Positions 8,002 to 17,153 of a DNA stretch of 64,000 nucleotides are shown piece by piece (the stretch's first letter is position 1; each line of letters opens with the position of its first letter). Made by a program: the position numbers and the translations under genes. The notes under the pieces were generated by a model, which saw only the letters and a list, made by a program, of their open reading frames with translations, was not told where the DNA came from and ran no database searches. Source of the stretch: Ancylobacter novellus DSM 506 (lineage in GTDB: Bacteria; Pseudomonadota; Alphaproteobacteria; Rhizobiales; Xanthobacteraceae); contig NC_014217.1 of the NCBI RefSeq assembly GCF_000092925.1, forward strand, positions 4,340,001 to 4,404,000, written 5' to 3'.

Positions 8002-9933
8002 CTAGCCCGGCCCGTTCGCGGCCGGCAGGGTGAAGGAGAAGCTGGCGCCGCCCTGCGCACCCGCTTCGTCGACCCTGATGCGCCCGCCATGCGCCTCGAT
8101 GATCGAGCGGCAGATCGGCAGGCCCATGCCCATGCCGGACGCCTTGGTGGTGAAGAAGCTCTCGAACAGCCGGTCCATATGCTCGGGCGGAATGCCGGGG
8201 CCGCTATCCTCGACGATGCAGCGCACGCCGATGCCATCGGTGGCGACGGTGCGGATGACGACCCGCCGCTCGGGGCTGCCCGCCTGTGCCATGGCCTGCA
8301 TGGCGTTGATGGCGAGGTTGACGATCACCTGCTGCAATTGCGTGCGGTCGCCGATCACCTGCGGCGCGTCGGGCGCGGGGTGCTGCAGCACGGTGACCGC
8401 GCGCGAGCGGGCCTCGTTGCGCAGGAACAGCAGCACCTCGCCGATCACCTCGTCGAGGACGAGCGGCGTGTGCTCGGGTGCCTTGCGGGCGGCCATGGAG
8501 CGGATGCGCGCGATGATCTCGCCGGCCCGCTGCGCATCCGAGACGATGCTCTCGGCCAGCTCGCGCACCTCTTCGATGTTCGGCACGGGGCGGCGCAGCC
8601 AGCGCACGCCGGCAGCGGCGCTGGAAGCGATGGCGGTGAGCGGCTGGTTGACCTCGTGGGCGATGGAGGCGGTGAGTTCGCCGAGCACCGAGACGCGCGC
8701 CGCATGGGCGAGGTCGGTCTGCACGCGGTCGAGCATCTCCTGTGCGCGCGCTCGCTCGGCCAGCGCCTCCTTGGCGGCGGTGATGTCGGAGACCGCGCCG
8801 ACATAGTGCAGGTCGGGCGAGCCGTTGCGCATGGAATGCGCCACCGCATGCACATGCCTGACCGCGCCGTCCGGCAGCAGCAGGCGGAACTCGAAGTCGA
8901 AGCCGCGCTCGCCATCCGCCGCGTTGTAGACGGTCTCGCGCACCAGAGCGGCGTCGTCGGGATGCGCGCGCTGGATCAGGAGATCGATCGAGGGCGCCGC
9001 CGCCGGCTCGTAGCCGAAGATGCGGAAGGTCTCGTCCGACCAGTGGATGCGGCCGGTGACGACGTTCCAGCCGAAGCTGCCGGTGTGGCTCAGCCTTTGC
9101 GCCTCGGCGAGGAAGGCGGCCTGGCTGCGGTGCAGCAGCTCGTCGGCCCGCTTGCGCTCGGTGATGTCGGTGTTGTTCTCGAGGATACCGACGGGCCGGC
9201 CCCGCGCATTCTCCTGCAATGTCCAGCGGGAGGCGACGGGCACTTCCGTGCCGTCCCGGGTGCGATGCACCAGCTCGCCCTCCCAGCGTCCGGTGTCGAG
9301 CAGCAGCGTGTTGATCTGCGCCAGCGGCACCGGGAAGCGGGTCTGCAGCAGGTCGTGCGTGACCTTGCCGGCCGCTTCCGCGCGGCTCCAGCCGTAGAGC
9401 TGCTCGGCCCCGCGGTTCCAGTAGGAGATCGTGCCGTCCATGCCGCGGACGATGATGGCGTCGGCGGTGAGTTCGAGGAGCTGGGCCTGTTCGCGCTGGA
9501 CCTCGGCCGAGTCGCGCAGCCGCCTGACCAGCCCGGTGACGGTCAGCGAGCAGACGAGGAAGGCGGCGAGGGCGGCGACGTCCTGCACGTCGCTGACGTC
9601 GAGCGTGTGGAGCGGCTGGACGAAGAAATAATTGAGGCTGAGGACCGCGATCAGCGAGAAGAAGGCCGACGAGACGAAGCTGTCCAGCAGCGACAGCAGC
9701 ACGATGACGATCAGCAGTGCGGCGGCCGTCGTGGCCAGATTGAGCTCGAAATGCACCGACGCCCAGATGACGAACGCCAGCGACGCGCCGCCGAAGATCC
9801 AGAGCGCGATCAGGCGCTGGGCGGGCGTCAGCTCGTCGAGCTTCGCCACGAAGGACGGTACATGCAGTTGCTGGCGGCCGCTCGCGTCGTCGTCCAAGAC
9901 AGCCTCTATCCGGGCCGCCCCGCGACGACCCAC
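8002..9933 (-). CDS. membrane-anchored PAS-PAS sensor histidine kinase (orphan)
   Basis: A 643-aa sensor kinase. Residues about 41-136 form four hydrophobic helices of the DUF4118 (KdpD-like) type. Two PAS domains follow (about 148-262 and 280-388, each ending in a DIT motif). The HisKA helix has the phospho-acceptor His426 in SIAHEVNQPL. The HATPase has the N-box NLAINAMQAM, the G1 box EDSGPGIP and the G2 box GMGMGLPICRSI. No response regulator gene is adjacent, so its partner must be elsewhere. It is convergent with dhaK and shares no visible promoter with the DHA operon. The sensed signal is unknown. Confidence 0.9.
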   Translation of the reverse strand: MGRRGAARIEAVLDDDASGRQQLHVPSFVAKLDELTPAQRLIALWIFGGASLAFVIWASVHFELNLATTAAALLIVIVLLSLLDSFVSSAFFSLIAVLSLNYFFVQPLHTLDVSDVQDVAALAAFLVCSLTVTGLVRRLRDSAEVQREQAQLLELTADAIIVRGMDGTISYWNRGAEQLYGWSRAEAAGKVTHDLLQTRFPVPLAQINTLLLDTGRWEGELVHRTRDGTEVPVASRWTLQENARGRPVGILENNTDITERKRADELLHRSQAAFLAEAQRLSHTGSFGWNVVTGRIHWSDETFRIFGYEPAAAPSIDLLIQRAHPDDAALVRETVYNAADGERGFDFEFRLLLPDGAVRHVHAVAHSMRNGSPDLHYVGAVSDITAAKEALAERARAQEMLDRVQTDLAHAARVSVLGELTASIAHEVNQPLTAIASSAAAGVRWLRRPVPNIEEVRELAESIVSDAQRAGEIIARIRSMAARKAPEHTPLVLDEVIGEVLLFLRNEARSRAVTVLQHPAPDAPQVIGDRTQLQQVIVNLAINAMQAMAQAGSPERRVVIRTVATDGIGVRCIVEDSGPGIPPEHMDRLFESFFTTKASGMGMGLPICRSIIEAHGGRIRVDEAGAQGGASFSFTLPAANGPG

Positions 9934-10098
9934 TCCCGAGCGTCAATCGGTATCAAAATATAGGCTCGTTTGCAGGCACACAAGCAGCGGCTCGGGCCGG
10001 TCGCCGGGTCGGCGCGCCGCCGGCTACGGGATGTCCGCAGTTGCGTCCCGGCCGGTTGCATTGTTTGTTTCGTCCGATTCCTCTGCGAGGTTCCCGCA

Positions 10099-10698
10099 AT
10101 GACCTGCTCCCGCGCCTTCAAGCCCCTCGTCGCCCTGTCGCTGGCCTGCGGGCTCGCCATCGGCGCGACTCTTGCCGCGGGAGCGGGCGCCGCCTTCGGG
10201 CAGGCCGCACCGCCGGCGAAGAAGCCGGCCGCGCCGGCTGCCGATCCGAACGCCCCGCAGGCCACCACCGCCACCTATGGCGATTGGGTGGTGCGCTGCG
10301 CCATCCCGCCGAACCAGACGGCGCGGGTCTGCGAAGCCGGCACCGGCGTGCAGGTGCAGGGGCAGCAGGGGCTGCTGGCGCAGATCGTCATCGGCCGGCT
10401 GAACAAGGACCAGCCGACGCGCCTCGTCATCCAGCTGCCCGCCGGCGTCTTCCTGCCGCCGGGGGCGACGCTCTATCTCGACGAGAAGGACAAGAGCGGG
10501 CTCGCCACGGTGTTCGCCACCTGCACCCAGGCCTGCTTCGCCGATGCCGAACTCAAGCCCGACCAGCTCGCCGCGCTGAAGGCGGCCAAGGGGCCGGGCC
10601 GGCTGGAGTTCGTCGACGGCGCCCGCAAGCGCATCGCCGTGCCGATCTCCTTCAACGGCCTTCCCGCCGCCACCGAGGCGGCGCTGAGCCCGAAGTGA
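10099..10698 (+). CDS. invasion-associated locus B (IalB) family exported protein
   Basis: A 199-aa exported protein. A signal peptide (positive n-region, hydrophobic stretch to about residue 33, cleavage after FGQA) is followed by an Ala/Pro-rich linker and the IalB domain. That domain starts at YGDWVVRC and has Cys residues in CEAGTG and ATCTQACFADAEL. IalB proteins are common in Hyphomicrobiales, and only the Bartonella one has been tied to invasion. Here a cell-envelope role is all that can be said. The ATG at 10099 is chosen because the signal peptide starts there; GAGGTT lies upstream. Confidence 0.85.
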   Translation: MTCSRAFKPLVALSLACGLAIGATLAAGAGAAFGQAAPPAKKPAAPAADPNAPQATTATYGDWVVRCAIPPNQTARVCEAGTGVQVQGQQGLLAQIVIGRLNKDQPTRLVIQLPAGVFLPPGATLYLDEKDKSGLATVFATCTQACFADAELKPDQLAALKAAKGPGRLEFVDGARKRIAVPISFNGLPAATEAALSPK

Positions 10699-10721
10699 CG
10701 TCCGGGCGGCCTCGGCAGTGG

Positions 10722-11138
10722 TCAGGCGAGGTCGGTATGGGCGAAGTCGTTGCCCTTGTAGAGCAGCGGCACGCCGAGCGATTTGGCGCAGGCATAGGCG
10801 AAGCAGTCGCCGAAATTGAGCGCAGCCGCATGCCCGACCACCTTGCCATAGGTCGCGCTCGCCTCGACCGCCATGCGGCCGAGCTCCGCCGTGATGGCGA
10901 TCTCCTCCGCCGCCAGATCGTCGGCGAAAGCGTCCACCGCAGCCTGGGCCTGCCGCAGCAGCCCGGCCGAAGGCGGCCCGCCCATGGTCTTCTGCCGGGC
11001 GAGGGCGACAGACGCCTCGAACGTCACCAGCGGCGAGAGGAAGAACGGCCCGCCGGCATCCGCCAGCCGCTTCTCGATCTCCTCATGGCCCGGCTCGCGC
11101 CCGAGGATGGCGACGATCGCCGAGGCGTCGATGAACAT
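10722..11138 (-). CDS. vapC: PIN-domain ribonuclease toxin, VapC family
   Basis: A 138-aa type II toxin, predicted RNase. The acidic PIN residues are visible: Asp4 in MFIDASA, Glu41 in TFEAS, Asp111 in NFGDCFAYA and Asp131 in GNDF. The start at 11138 overlaps the antitoxin stop as ATGA, the usual antitoxin-first arrangement. An upstream in-frame ATG would add five residues. The domain and length fit active VapC proteins; no damage is seen. Confidence 0.92.
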   Translation of the reverse strand: MFIDASAIVAILGREPGHEEIEKRLADAGGPFFLSPLVTFEASVALARQKTMGGPPSAGLLRQAQAAVDAFADDLAAEEIAITAELGRMAVEASATYGKVVGHAAALNFGDCFAYACAKSLGVPLLYKGNDFAHTDLA

Positions 11139-11383
11139 CAGGCGTCGCCCCACAGGGAGTCGGTAAAGGCCTTCATGTCGAAGTCCGGATCGCCTCGTCC
11201 CATCGCGTCGGCCAGTGCCTTGGAGCGGGCCAGCCGCTTGCGCAGCGGCTGGGCGCGCCGCGCCTCCGCGAGCTGCGCCTTCAGCGCGCTGCGAACCGCC
11301 TCGGTCTTGGTGCGCGCCTTGGTGAGCCGGCGGACCTCTTCCGCCAGCGCGTCCACCTCCGGGTCGCGAATGAACAGCGCCAT
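11138..11383 (-). CDS. vapB: antitoxin, VapB family (Rv0623-like)
   Basis: An 81-aa antitoxin. The N-terminus MALFIRDPEVDALAEEVRRL is the typical DNA-binding start of this family, and the basic C-terminal half would wrap the VapC toxin. The ATG at 11383 is preferred over the ATG six bases upstream because AAAGGAG is then 8 bases away instead of 2. The last base pairs overlap vapC. Autoregulation through the repeats just upstream is likely by analogy with other VapBC pairs. Confidence 0.9.
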   Translation of the reverse strand: MALFIRDPEVDALAEEVRRLTKARTKTEAVRSALKAQLAEARRAQPLRKRLARSKALADAMGRGDPDFDMKAFTDSLWGDA

Positions 11384-11398
11384 CTGCATATCTCCTTT

Positions 11399-11414
11399 GG
11401 ATATCAGGATATCA
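11399..11414 (-). promoter_or_regulatory. tandem repeat, candidate VapBC operator
   Basis: Two perfect tandem copies of the 8-mer GGATATCA, each holding the palindrome GATATC, lie 16-31 bp upstream of the vapB start, between it and the divergent CoA-transferase gene. The position and symmetry suit binding by a VapB dimer pair. The operator role is inferred. Confidence 0.5.
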
Positions 11415-11458
11415 CGTAGTAGATATGCATTCCACCGCAGCATGCCGGACAGCCCCCC

Positions 11459-12697
11459 ATGACCGACGACCCGACGAGCTCCCCGACGGCGCAGGCGCTG
11501 ACCGGGATCCGGGTGCTCGACCTCTCCCGCGTGCTCGCGGGCCCCTGGGCGACGCAGATCCTCGGCGATCTCGGCGCCGAGGTGATCAAGATCGAGAAGC
11601 CCGGCGCCGGCGACGACACGCGCGGCTGGGGACCGCCCTGGCTCGAGGACGGCGAGGGGAACGCGACGCGCGAGAGCGCCTATTTCCTCTGCGCCAACCG
11701 CAGCAAGCGCTCGGTCACCATCGACATGGCACAGCCGGAAGGCCAGGCGCTGATCCGCCGGCTGGCGGCGCAGAGCGACGTCGTGATCGAGAACTTCAAG
11801 GTCGGCGGGCTGAAGCGCTACGGCCTCGACCATGAGAGCCTCGCCGCGCTCAACCCGCGCCTCGTCTACTGCTCGATCACCGGCTTCGGCCAGGACGGGC
11901 CGGAGGCGGGGCGCGCCGGCTACGACTTCATGATCCAGGGCATGTCCGGGCTGATGTCGGTCACCGGCAGCCCCGAGGCCGAGCCGCAGAAGATCGGCGT
12001 GGCGCTGGTCGACGTGCTCACCGGGCTGAACGCGGCGATCGCCGTGCTGGCGGCGCTGCAGCAGCGCGAGCGCACCGGCCGTGGCCAGCATATCGACGTC
12101 GCCCTGTTCGACGTCGCCATGGCGAGCCTCGCCAACCAGGCGCTGAACTTCCTCGTCGGCGGCACGGCGCCGCGGCGGCTCGGCAACGCGCACCCGAACA
12201 TCGTGCCCTATCAGGCGTTCGAGACCGCCGACGGGCACCTCATCCTCGCGGTCGGCAACGATGCGCAGTTCGCCCGCTTCTGCCGCATCGCCGATCTGCC
12301 GGATATCGCCGGCGACGCGCGCTTCGCCACCAATGCCGGGCGGGTGGCGGAACGCGACCTGCTGATCCCCATCGTCGCTGCCGCGCTCAAGCGCCAGACG
12401 ACGGGCGAGTGGCTCGCCATGCTGGACGCGGCGGGCATTCCGGCCGGACCGATCAACACCATCGCCCAGGCCTTCGCCGAGCCGCAGGCGATTGCGCGGG
12501 GACTGGCGATGAACCTCCCCCACGCGCTCGGCGGTCTCGCGCCAGGCGTGCGCAGCCCGCTGCGGCTGAGCGATTCGCCGATTGGCGGCCCGCTGGCGCC
12601 GCCGACGCTCGGGCAGGACACGGAGTTCGTGCTGGAAAGCGTGCTCGGCCTGTCGGCGCAGGAGCGCGACCGGCTGCGCGGCGCGGGAATCATCTAG
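11459..12697 (+). CDS. class III CoA-transferase, CaiB/BaiF (formyl-CoA:oxalate CoA-transferase) family
   Basis: A 412-aa enzyme that would move CoA between carboxylic acids. The N-terminal region (GIRVLDLSRVLAGPWATQILGDLGAEVIKIE) is the family hallmark. The region QHIDVALFDVAMASLANQ contains the aspartate expected to form the acyl-anhydride. The C-terminal APTLGQDTEFVLESVLGLS motif is also typical. The gene is 12 bp upstream of an amidase gene on the same strand. The substrate cannot be read from the sequence. The pairing with an amidase suggests that the acid released from an amide is activated as a CoA thioester. Confidence 0.9.
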   Translation: MTDDPTSSPTAQALTGIRVLDLSRVLAGPWATQILGDLGAEVIKIEKPGAGDDTRGWGPPWLEDGEGNATRESAYFLCANRSKRSVTIDMAQPEGQALIRRLAAQSDVVIENFKVGGLKRYGLDHESLAALNPRLVYCSITGFGQDGPEAGRAGYDFMIQGMSGLMSVTGSPEAEPQKIGVALVDVLTGLNAAIAVLAALQQRERTGRGQHIDVALFDVAMASLANQALNFLVGGTAPRRLGNAHPNIVPYQAFETADGHLILAVGNDAQFARFCRIADLPDIAGDARFATNAGRVAERDLLIPIVAAALKRQTTGEWLAMLDAAGIPAGPINTIAQAFAEPQAIARGLAMNLPHALGGLAPGVRSPLRLSDSPIGGPLAPPTLGQDTEFVLESVLGLSAQERDRLRGAGII

Positions 12698-12709
12698 AGG
12701 GTTGGCATC

Positions 12710-14167
12710 GTGAGCATCCGTGATCTCTACGAGACCTATGACGCGGTCGGGCTGGCGGAGCTGGTCGAGCGCCGCGAGGTGACGCCGGGCGAACTGCTCG
12801 ACGAGGCGCTGGCGCGGGTCGAAGCGCTCAACCCGCAGCTCAACGCCGTCACCGTGCTGGCCGAGCCGGTCGCCCGCCGCCTGATCGAGGAGGGCCTGCC
12901 GGAAGGGCCGCTGCGCGGCGTGCCGTTCCTGCTCAAGGATCTCGGCGCCGAGGCCATCGACTTCCCCTGCAACAACGGTTCGAAGCTGTTCGCCGGCACG
13001 CGCTACGCCAGGGATTCCGCCATCTATGCCCGGCTGAAGGCGGCGGGGCTCGTCACCTTCGGCCGCACCGCCTCGCCGGAGGGGGGCATCGGCCCGGTGA
13101 CGGAAGCCGCGGTCTATGGCGGGCCGACGCGCAACCCGTGGAACCTCGATCATACGCCGGGCGGCTCCTCCGGCGGCGCCGGTGCGGTCGTGGCGGCCGG
13201 TATCATCCCCGCCGCCCACGGTTCGGATGGCGGCGGCTCGGTGCGCATACCGGCCTCGAGCTGCGGCCTGTTCGGCTTCAAGGCGACGCGCGCCCGCACG
13301 CCGGACGGGCCCTATGTCGGCGAGGGCTGGGCCGGAATGGCGATCGACGGCTTCCTCACCCGCTCGGTGCGCGACACCGCCGTGCTGCTCGACGCCACGC
13401 AGGGGCCGGACCTCGGCGCGCCCTATGTCGCGCCGCCGCTGGAGGGCTCGTTCCGGCAGGCGATGGACCGGCACGACAAGCGCCTGCGCATCGGCTTCGC
13501 CACGACGTCGTTGACCGGCGCGCCGGTGCATCCCGAATGCCGGGCCGCGGTGGAGGACGCCGCGAAGCTGCTCGCCGAGCTCGGCCACTTCGTCGAGGAG
13601 GCGCTGCCCGAGGTCGACACGTCCGGCATGATGGCGGCGTGGACGAAGATCGTCGCCTGCGGCAGCGCGCTGTCGGTCGAGACAGCGGTACGCAAGCGCG
13701 GCCGGCCGCTGGAGCCCGGCGAGATCGAAGGCATCGCCCGCGGCGCCATGGCCTATGCCCGCACGGTGAGCGGCGCCGACTATCTCGAAGCCGTCAACAA
13801 GGTGCACGCCTATGGCCGCGAAATGGCGGCCTTCTTCCAGCGCTACGACATCTTCCTCACGCCGACGCTGGCCGAGCCGCCGGCGCAGATCGGCCGCTTC
13901 GCCCACGGCACCGAGGATTATGTCGACTACCGCATGGGGCCGGGCCGGGTCTTCGCCTATTCGCCCTTCACCGCCGCCTTCAACGCTTCCGGCCAGCCGG
14001 CGGCCTCGCTGCCGCTGCACTGGACCACGGACGGGCTGCCGGTCGGCATCCATCTGGCCGCGCCCTTCGGCGAGGACGAGAAGCTCATGGGCCTGTGCGC
14101 GCGGCTGGAAGAGGCGCGGCCCTGGTTCGACCGGCGCCCGCCCCTGCGCTACGCCGCCGCGCCCTGA
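12710..14167 (+). CDS. amidase (amidase-signature family)
   Basis: A 485-aa hydrolase with the Ser-cisSer-Lys triad: Lys76 in VPFLLKDLG, the cis-Ser in GGSSGG (153-154) and the nucleophile Ser177 in [19 protein letters not shown]. It cleaves amides to acid and ammonia. The start is a GTG; no strong Shine-Dalgarno is seen, in keeping with coupling to the CoA-transferase 12 bp upstream. A polyamine-type importer follows, so the substrate might be an acylated amine, but that is inference. A GatA role is unlikely because gatB and gatC are absent nearby. Confidence 0.9.
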   Translation: MSIRDLYETYDAVGLAELVERREVTPGELLDEALARVEALNPQLNAVTVLAEPVARRLIEEGLPEGPLRGVPFLLKDLGAEAIDFPCNNGSKLFAGTRYARDSAIYARLKAAGLVTFGRTASPEGGIGPVTEAAVYGGPTRNPWNLDHTPGGSSGGAGAVVAAGIIPAAHGSDGGGSVRIPASSCGLFGFKATRARTPDGPYVGEGWAGMAIDGFLTRSVRDTAVLLDATQGPDLGAPYVAPPLEGSFRQAMDRHDKRLRIGFATTSLTGAPVHPECRAAVEDAAKLLAELGHFVEEALPEVDTSGMMAAWTKIVACGSALSVETAVRKRGRPLEPGEIEGIARGAMAYARTVSGADYLEAVNKVHAYGREMAAFFQRYDIFLTPTLAEPPAQIGRFAHGTEDYVDYRMGPGRVFAYSPFTAAFNASGQPAASLPLHWTTDGLPVGIHLAAPFGEDEKLMGLCARLEEARPWFDRRPPLRYAAAP

Positions 14168-14289
14168 GAGGGGCCGGATGGCCCGCGCCTTGCACCCGTG
14201 TCGGCGTGCAAATCATCGCCTTGCCGGAAGCCTGAGCGCCACATAGGCTACCTCACGAGAGCGACAACCGACGATAACGGGTGCTGAGA

Positions 14290-15396
14290 ATGCCGGAGCC
14301 TTCCGGTCCTGAGGACAAGCGCGTCGCGATCGAAGCCAGGGGCATCGTCAAGGAGTTCGGAGAGGGGCCGAGCGCGCTGCGCGCCCTCGACGACGTGTCG
14401 ATTTCCATCCGCGAGAACGAGTTCTTCACGCTGCTGGGTCCCTCCGGCTGCGGCAAGACCACGCTGCTGCGGATGATCGCCGGTTTCGAATACCCGACCG
14501 AAGGCGCCATCCTGCTGCATGGCGAGGACATCGCCGGGCTGCCGCCCTTCAAGCGGCCGGTGAACACCGTGTTCCAGAGCTACGCACTGTTCCCGCACCT
14601 CACCGTTGAGGAGAACGTCGCCTTCGGGCTGGAGATGCTCGGCCGCTCGAAGGCCGAGATCAAATCCCGCGTCGCCGCCATGCTGAAGCTGGTGCGGATG
14701 GAGGAGCTGGCGAAGCGCCGCACCGACCAAATCTCCGGCGGCCAGGCCCAGCGCGTCGCGCTCGCCCGCGCGCTGGCGCCGGGGCCGAAGGTGCTCCTGC
14801 TCGACGAGCCGCTCTCCGCGCTCGACTATAAGCTGCGCAAGGAGATGCAGATCGAACTGAAGCGCATGCAGCACGAGACCGGCATCACCTTCGTCTTCGT
14901 CACCCATGACCAGGAGGAGGCGCTCACCATGTCGGACCGCATCGCGGTCATGTCGAAGGGCCGCGTGCTGCAGGTCGGCTCGCCCTGGGACATCTACGAC
15001 AAGCCGGCCGACCGCTTCGTCGCCGACTTCATCGGCGAGACCAATTTCCTCACCGCTTCCGTCCTCGGCATCGAGAACGGGCTGGCGCGGGTGCGGCTGA
15101 AGTCGGGCGCCGAGATCGTCGCCACCCTCGCGGAAGGCGTTTCGCCGAAGGGCGAGGCGACCATCGTGGTGCGGCCCGAGCATGCCCGCGCGGTGACGTC
15201 GGGCGGGCAGGTCGCCGGCGCCGTCGAGAACGTCGTCTATTTCGGCACCGACACGCATATCCATGTCCGGCTGGACGCCGGCGACATCTTCATGGTGCGC
15301 CAGCAGAACCGCCGCACCCAGTCCTGCGGCTTCGAGGTCGGCGACCGCGTCGGCATCGAGATCGCCTCCGACGCCGCGCAAGTGCTGAGGGACTGA
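14290..15396 (+). CDS. potA: polyamine-type ABC transporter ATP-binding protein
   Basis: ATPase of a spermidine/putrescine-type importer, 368 aa from ATG 14290. An in-frame GTG at 14281 is an alternative; GGGTG lies 6 bases before the ATG. Walker A is GPSGCGKT, the Q-loop is [13 protein letters not shown], the signature reads ISGGQAQR, Walker B is [11 protein letters not shown] and the H-loop is [11 protein letters not shown]-terminal TOBE domain follows. The ISGGQ variant is a mild change. The order potA-potB-potC-potD follows with short spacings, so this is one operon. Confidence 0.93.
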   Translation: MPEPSGPEDKRVAIEARGIVKEFGEGPSALRALDDVSISIRENEFFTLLGPSGCGKTTLLRMIAGFEYPTEGAILLHGEDIAGLPPFKRPVNTVFQSYALFPHLTVEENVAFGLEMLGRSKAEIKSRVAAMLKLVRMEELAKRRTDQISGGQAQRVALARALAPGPKVLLLDEPLSALDYKLRKEMQIELKRMQHETGITFVFVTHDQEEALTMSDRIAVMSKGRVLQVGSPWDIYDKPADRFVADFIGETNFLTASVLGIENGLARVRLKSGAEIVATLAEGVSPKGEATIVVRPEHARAVTSGGQVAGAVENVVYFGTDTHIHVRLDAGDIFMVRQQNRRTQSCGFEVGDRVGIEIASDAAQVLRD

Positions 15397-15398
15397 AC

Positions 15399-16319
15399 AT
15401 GGCGTCGGCGGCGGAGATCGCGAAGCAGGCCGGGCGCCGGGACATACGCGGGCGCTGGCTGCTCTCCGCGCCGGCGCTCATCATCATCTTCATCGCCGCC
15501 ATCGGCCCGCTCTTCGTCATGCTGGCCTATTCCTTCATGACCAAGGGCGACTATGGCGACGTGAAGCCGGTCTTCTCGCTCGACGGCTGGTTCTCGGTGT
15601 TCTTCCAGCGCGACATCTTCGACGACACGCTGTCGATCGCCGACGCGCATCTGTCGATCATCTGGCGCTCGGTGCGGCTCTCGGTGATCACCACCTTGGC
15701 GACGTTGGCGCTGGGTTTCCCCACCGCCTATTTCATCGCCACAAGGCCGCGCCACACCCGCGAGATGTGGGTGTTCCTGGTCACGATTCCCTTCTGGACC
15801 AACCTGCTGATCCGCACCTTCGCCATGCAGCAGGTGATCCGCAACGAGGGCGTGCTGAACACCGGCCTGCGCGCCCTCGGCATCATCGATCAGCCCCTGC
15901 AGATCATGTACACCGACTGGGCGATCCTGTTCGGCATGGTCTATGTCTACCTGCCGCTGATGGTGCTGCCGCTCTATGCCAGCATGGAGAAGCTCGACTT
16001 CCGGCTGGTCGAGGCGGGCTACGACCTCTATGCCAGCCGCCTTGCCGTGCTCCGGCGGATCATCATCCCGCTGGTGAAGCCCGGCATCGTGGCGGGCTCG
16101 ATCCTCGTCTTCATCCCCTCGCTCGGCGCCTATGTCATCCCGCGCGTGCTCGGCGGCGGCAAGAACCTGATGCTCGGCAACCTGATCGAGCTGCAATTCG
16201 GCTCGGGGCGCAACTGGCCGCTCGGCGCGGCGCTGTCGATCACCCTCATGGCCGTGGTGATGCTGGCGCTCATGGTCTATGTGCGCAACGCCGCGCGCTC
16301 GGGGGCCGGCCATGGCTAG
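15399..16319 (+). CDS. potB: polyamine-type ABC transporter permease, PotB-like
   Basis: A 306-aa inner-membrane protein with about six hydrophobic helices. The first is at about 23-43 and the last precedes the C-terminal arginine-rich tail. The EAA loop region reads EAGYDLYASRLAVLRRIIIPLVKPG. It starts 2 bp after potA and its 3' end overlaps potC by 8 bp. It forms the translocation pore with PotC. The N-terminal cytoplasmic segment is slightly long. Confidence 0.92.
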   Translation: MASAAEIAKQAGRRDIRGRWLLSAPALIIIFIAAIGPLFVMLAYSFMTKGDYGDVKPVFSLDGWFSVFFQRDIFDDTLSIADAHLSIIWRSVRLSVITTLATLALGFPTAYFIATRPRHTREMWVFLVTIPFWTNLLIRTFAMQQVIRNEGVLNTGLRALGIIDQPLQIMYTDWAILFGMVYVYLPLMVLPLYASMEKLDFRLVEAGYDLYASRLAVLRRIIIPLVKPGIVAGSILVFIPSLGAYVIPRVLGGGKNLMLGNLIELQFGSGRNWPLGAALSITLMAVVMLALMVYVRNAARSGAGHG

Positions 16320-17127
16320 GTGGGGTATCGCCCGACGCTTCGACATACGCGTGCAACCGGGCTTCGGTGTCATCGCGCTGTTCACCTTCGCGCTGCTCTA
16401 TCTGCCGATCGTCACCCTCGTCGTCTACGCCTTCAACGGCAGCGACTCGCTCTCCAGCTGGGGCGGCTTCTCGCTGCGCTGGTTCGCCGACGCCGCGCGC
16501 AACAGTTCGGTGCAGGACGCGGCGCTGCGTTCCTTCATCGTCGCCGTGCTCGCCGCCAGCATCGCCACCGTCGCGGCGACCATGGCGGCCATCGCCACGA
16601 CCCGCACCGCGCCCTATCGCGGCCTCGGCTTCAAATACGCCTTCATCAACCAGCCGCTGATGGTGCCGGAGATCGTCACCGCGGTGGCGCTGCTGATCGT
16701 GTTCTCGCGCGTGAAGGTGTGGACCGGCTATTCCGGGCTCGGCTACCTCGTGCTCGCCCACACCGCCTTCTGCATCCCCTTCGCCTATTTGCCGATCCGC
16801 GCCCGGCTGGAGGGGATGGATTCCTCGCTGGAGCGCGCCGCCGCCGACCTCTACGCCACGCCCTGGATGGCGTTCCGCCGGGTGACGCTGCCGCTCCTGC
16901 GGCCCGGCATCATCGCCGGCTTCATGCTGGCCTTCGTCATCTCGCTCGACGACGTCGTCATCACCGAATTCGTCAAGTCGGGCGGGCAGGACACGCTGCC
17001 GACCTACATGCTCGGCCAGATTCGCCGCGCCGTCACGCCGGAGATCAACGCGATCGCCACCGCCTTCCTCGCGCTCTCGGTGCTGCTGGTGACCGTGTTC
17101 TTCTTCATCAACCGCCGGAAAGCCTGA
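16312..17127 (+). CDS. potC: polyamine-type ABC transporter permease, PotC-like
   Basis: A 271-aa permease with six predicted helices. The EAA loop is ERAAADLYATPWMAFRRVTLPLLRPG, followed by the conserved SLDDVVITEFVKSGG. The ATG at 16312 lies inside the potB end; longer in-frame starts would run deep into potB. Partner of PotB in the second membrane subunit position. Confidence 0.92.
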   Translation: MARWGIARRFDIRVQPGFGVIALFTFALLYLPIVTLVVYAFNGSDSLSSWGGFSLRWFADAARNSSVQDAALRSFIVAVLAASIATVAATMAAIATTRTAPYRGLGFKYAFINQPLMVPEIVTAVALLIVFSRVKVWTGYSGLGYLVLAHTAFCIPFAYLPIRARLEGMDSSLERAAADLYATPWMAFRRVTLPLLRPGIIAGFMLAFVISLDDVVITEFVKSGGQDTLPTYMLGQIRRAVTPEINAIATAFLALSVLLVTVFFFINRRKA

Positions 17128-17153
17128 AACAACAAAACCTACGGAGAGTGAGC

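Noticed and set aside
11384..14053. A very long open frame on the minus strand opposite the CoA-transferase and amidase genes
   Set aside because: It is the open antisense frame expected in GC-rich DNA. Its translation is Arg/Gly/Asp-rich low complexity without domains, and only its last 82 codons, vapB, are real.
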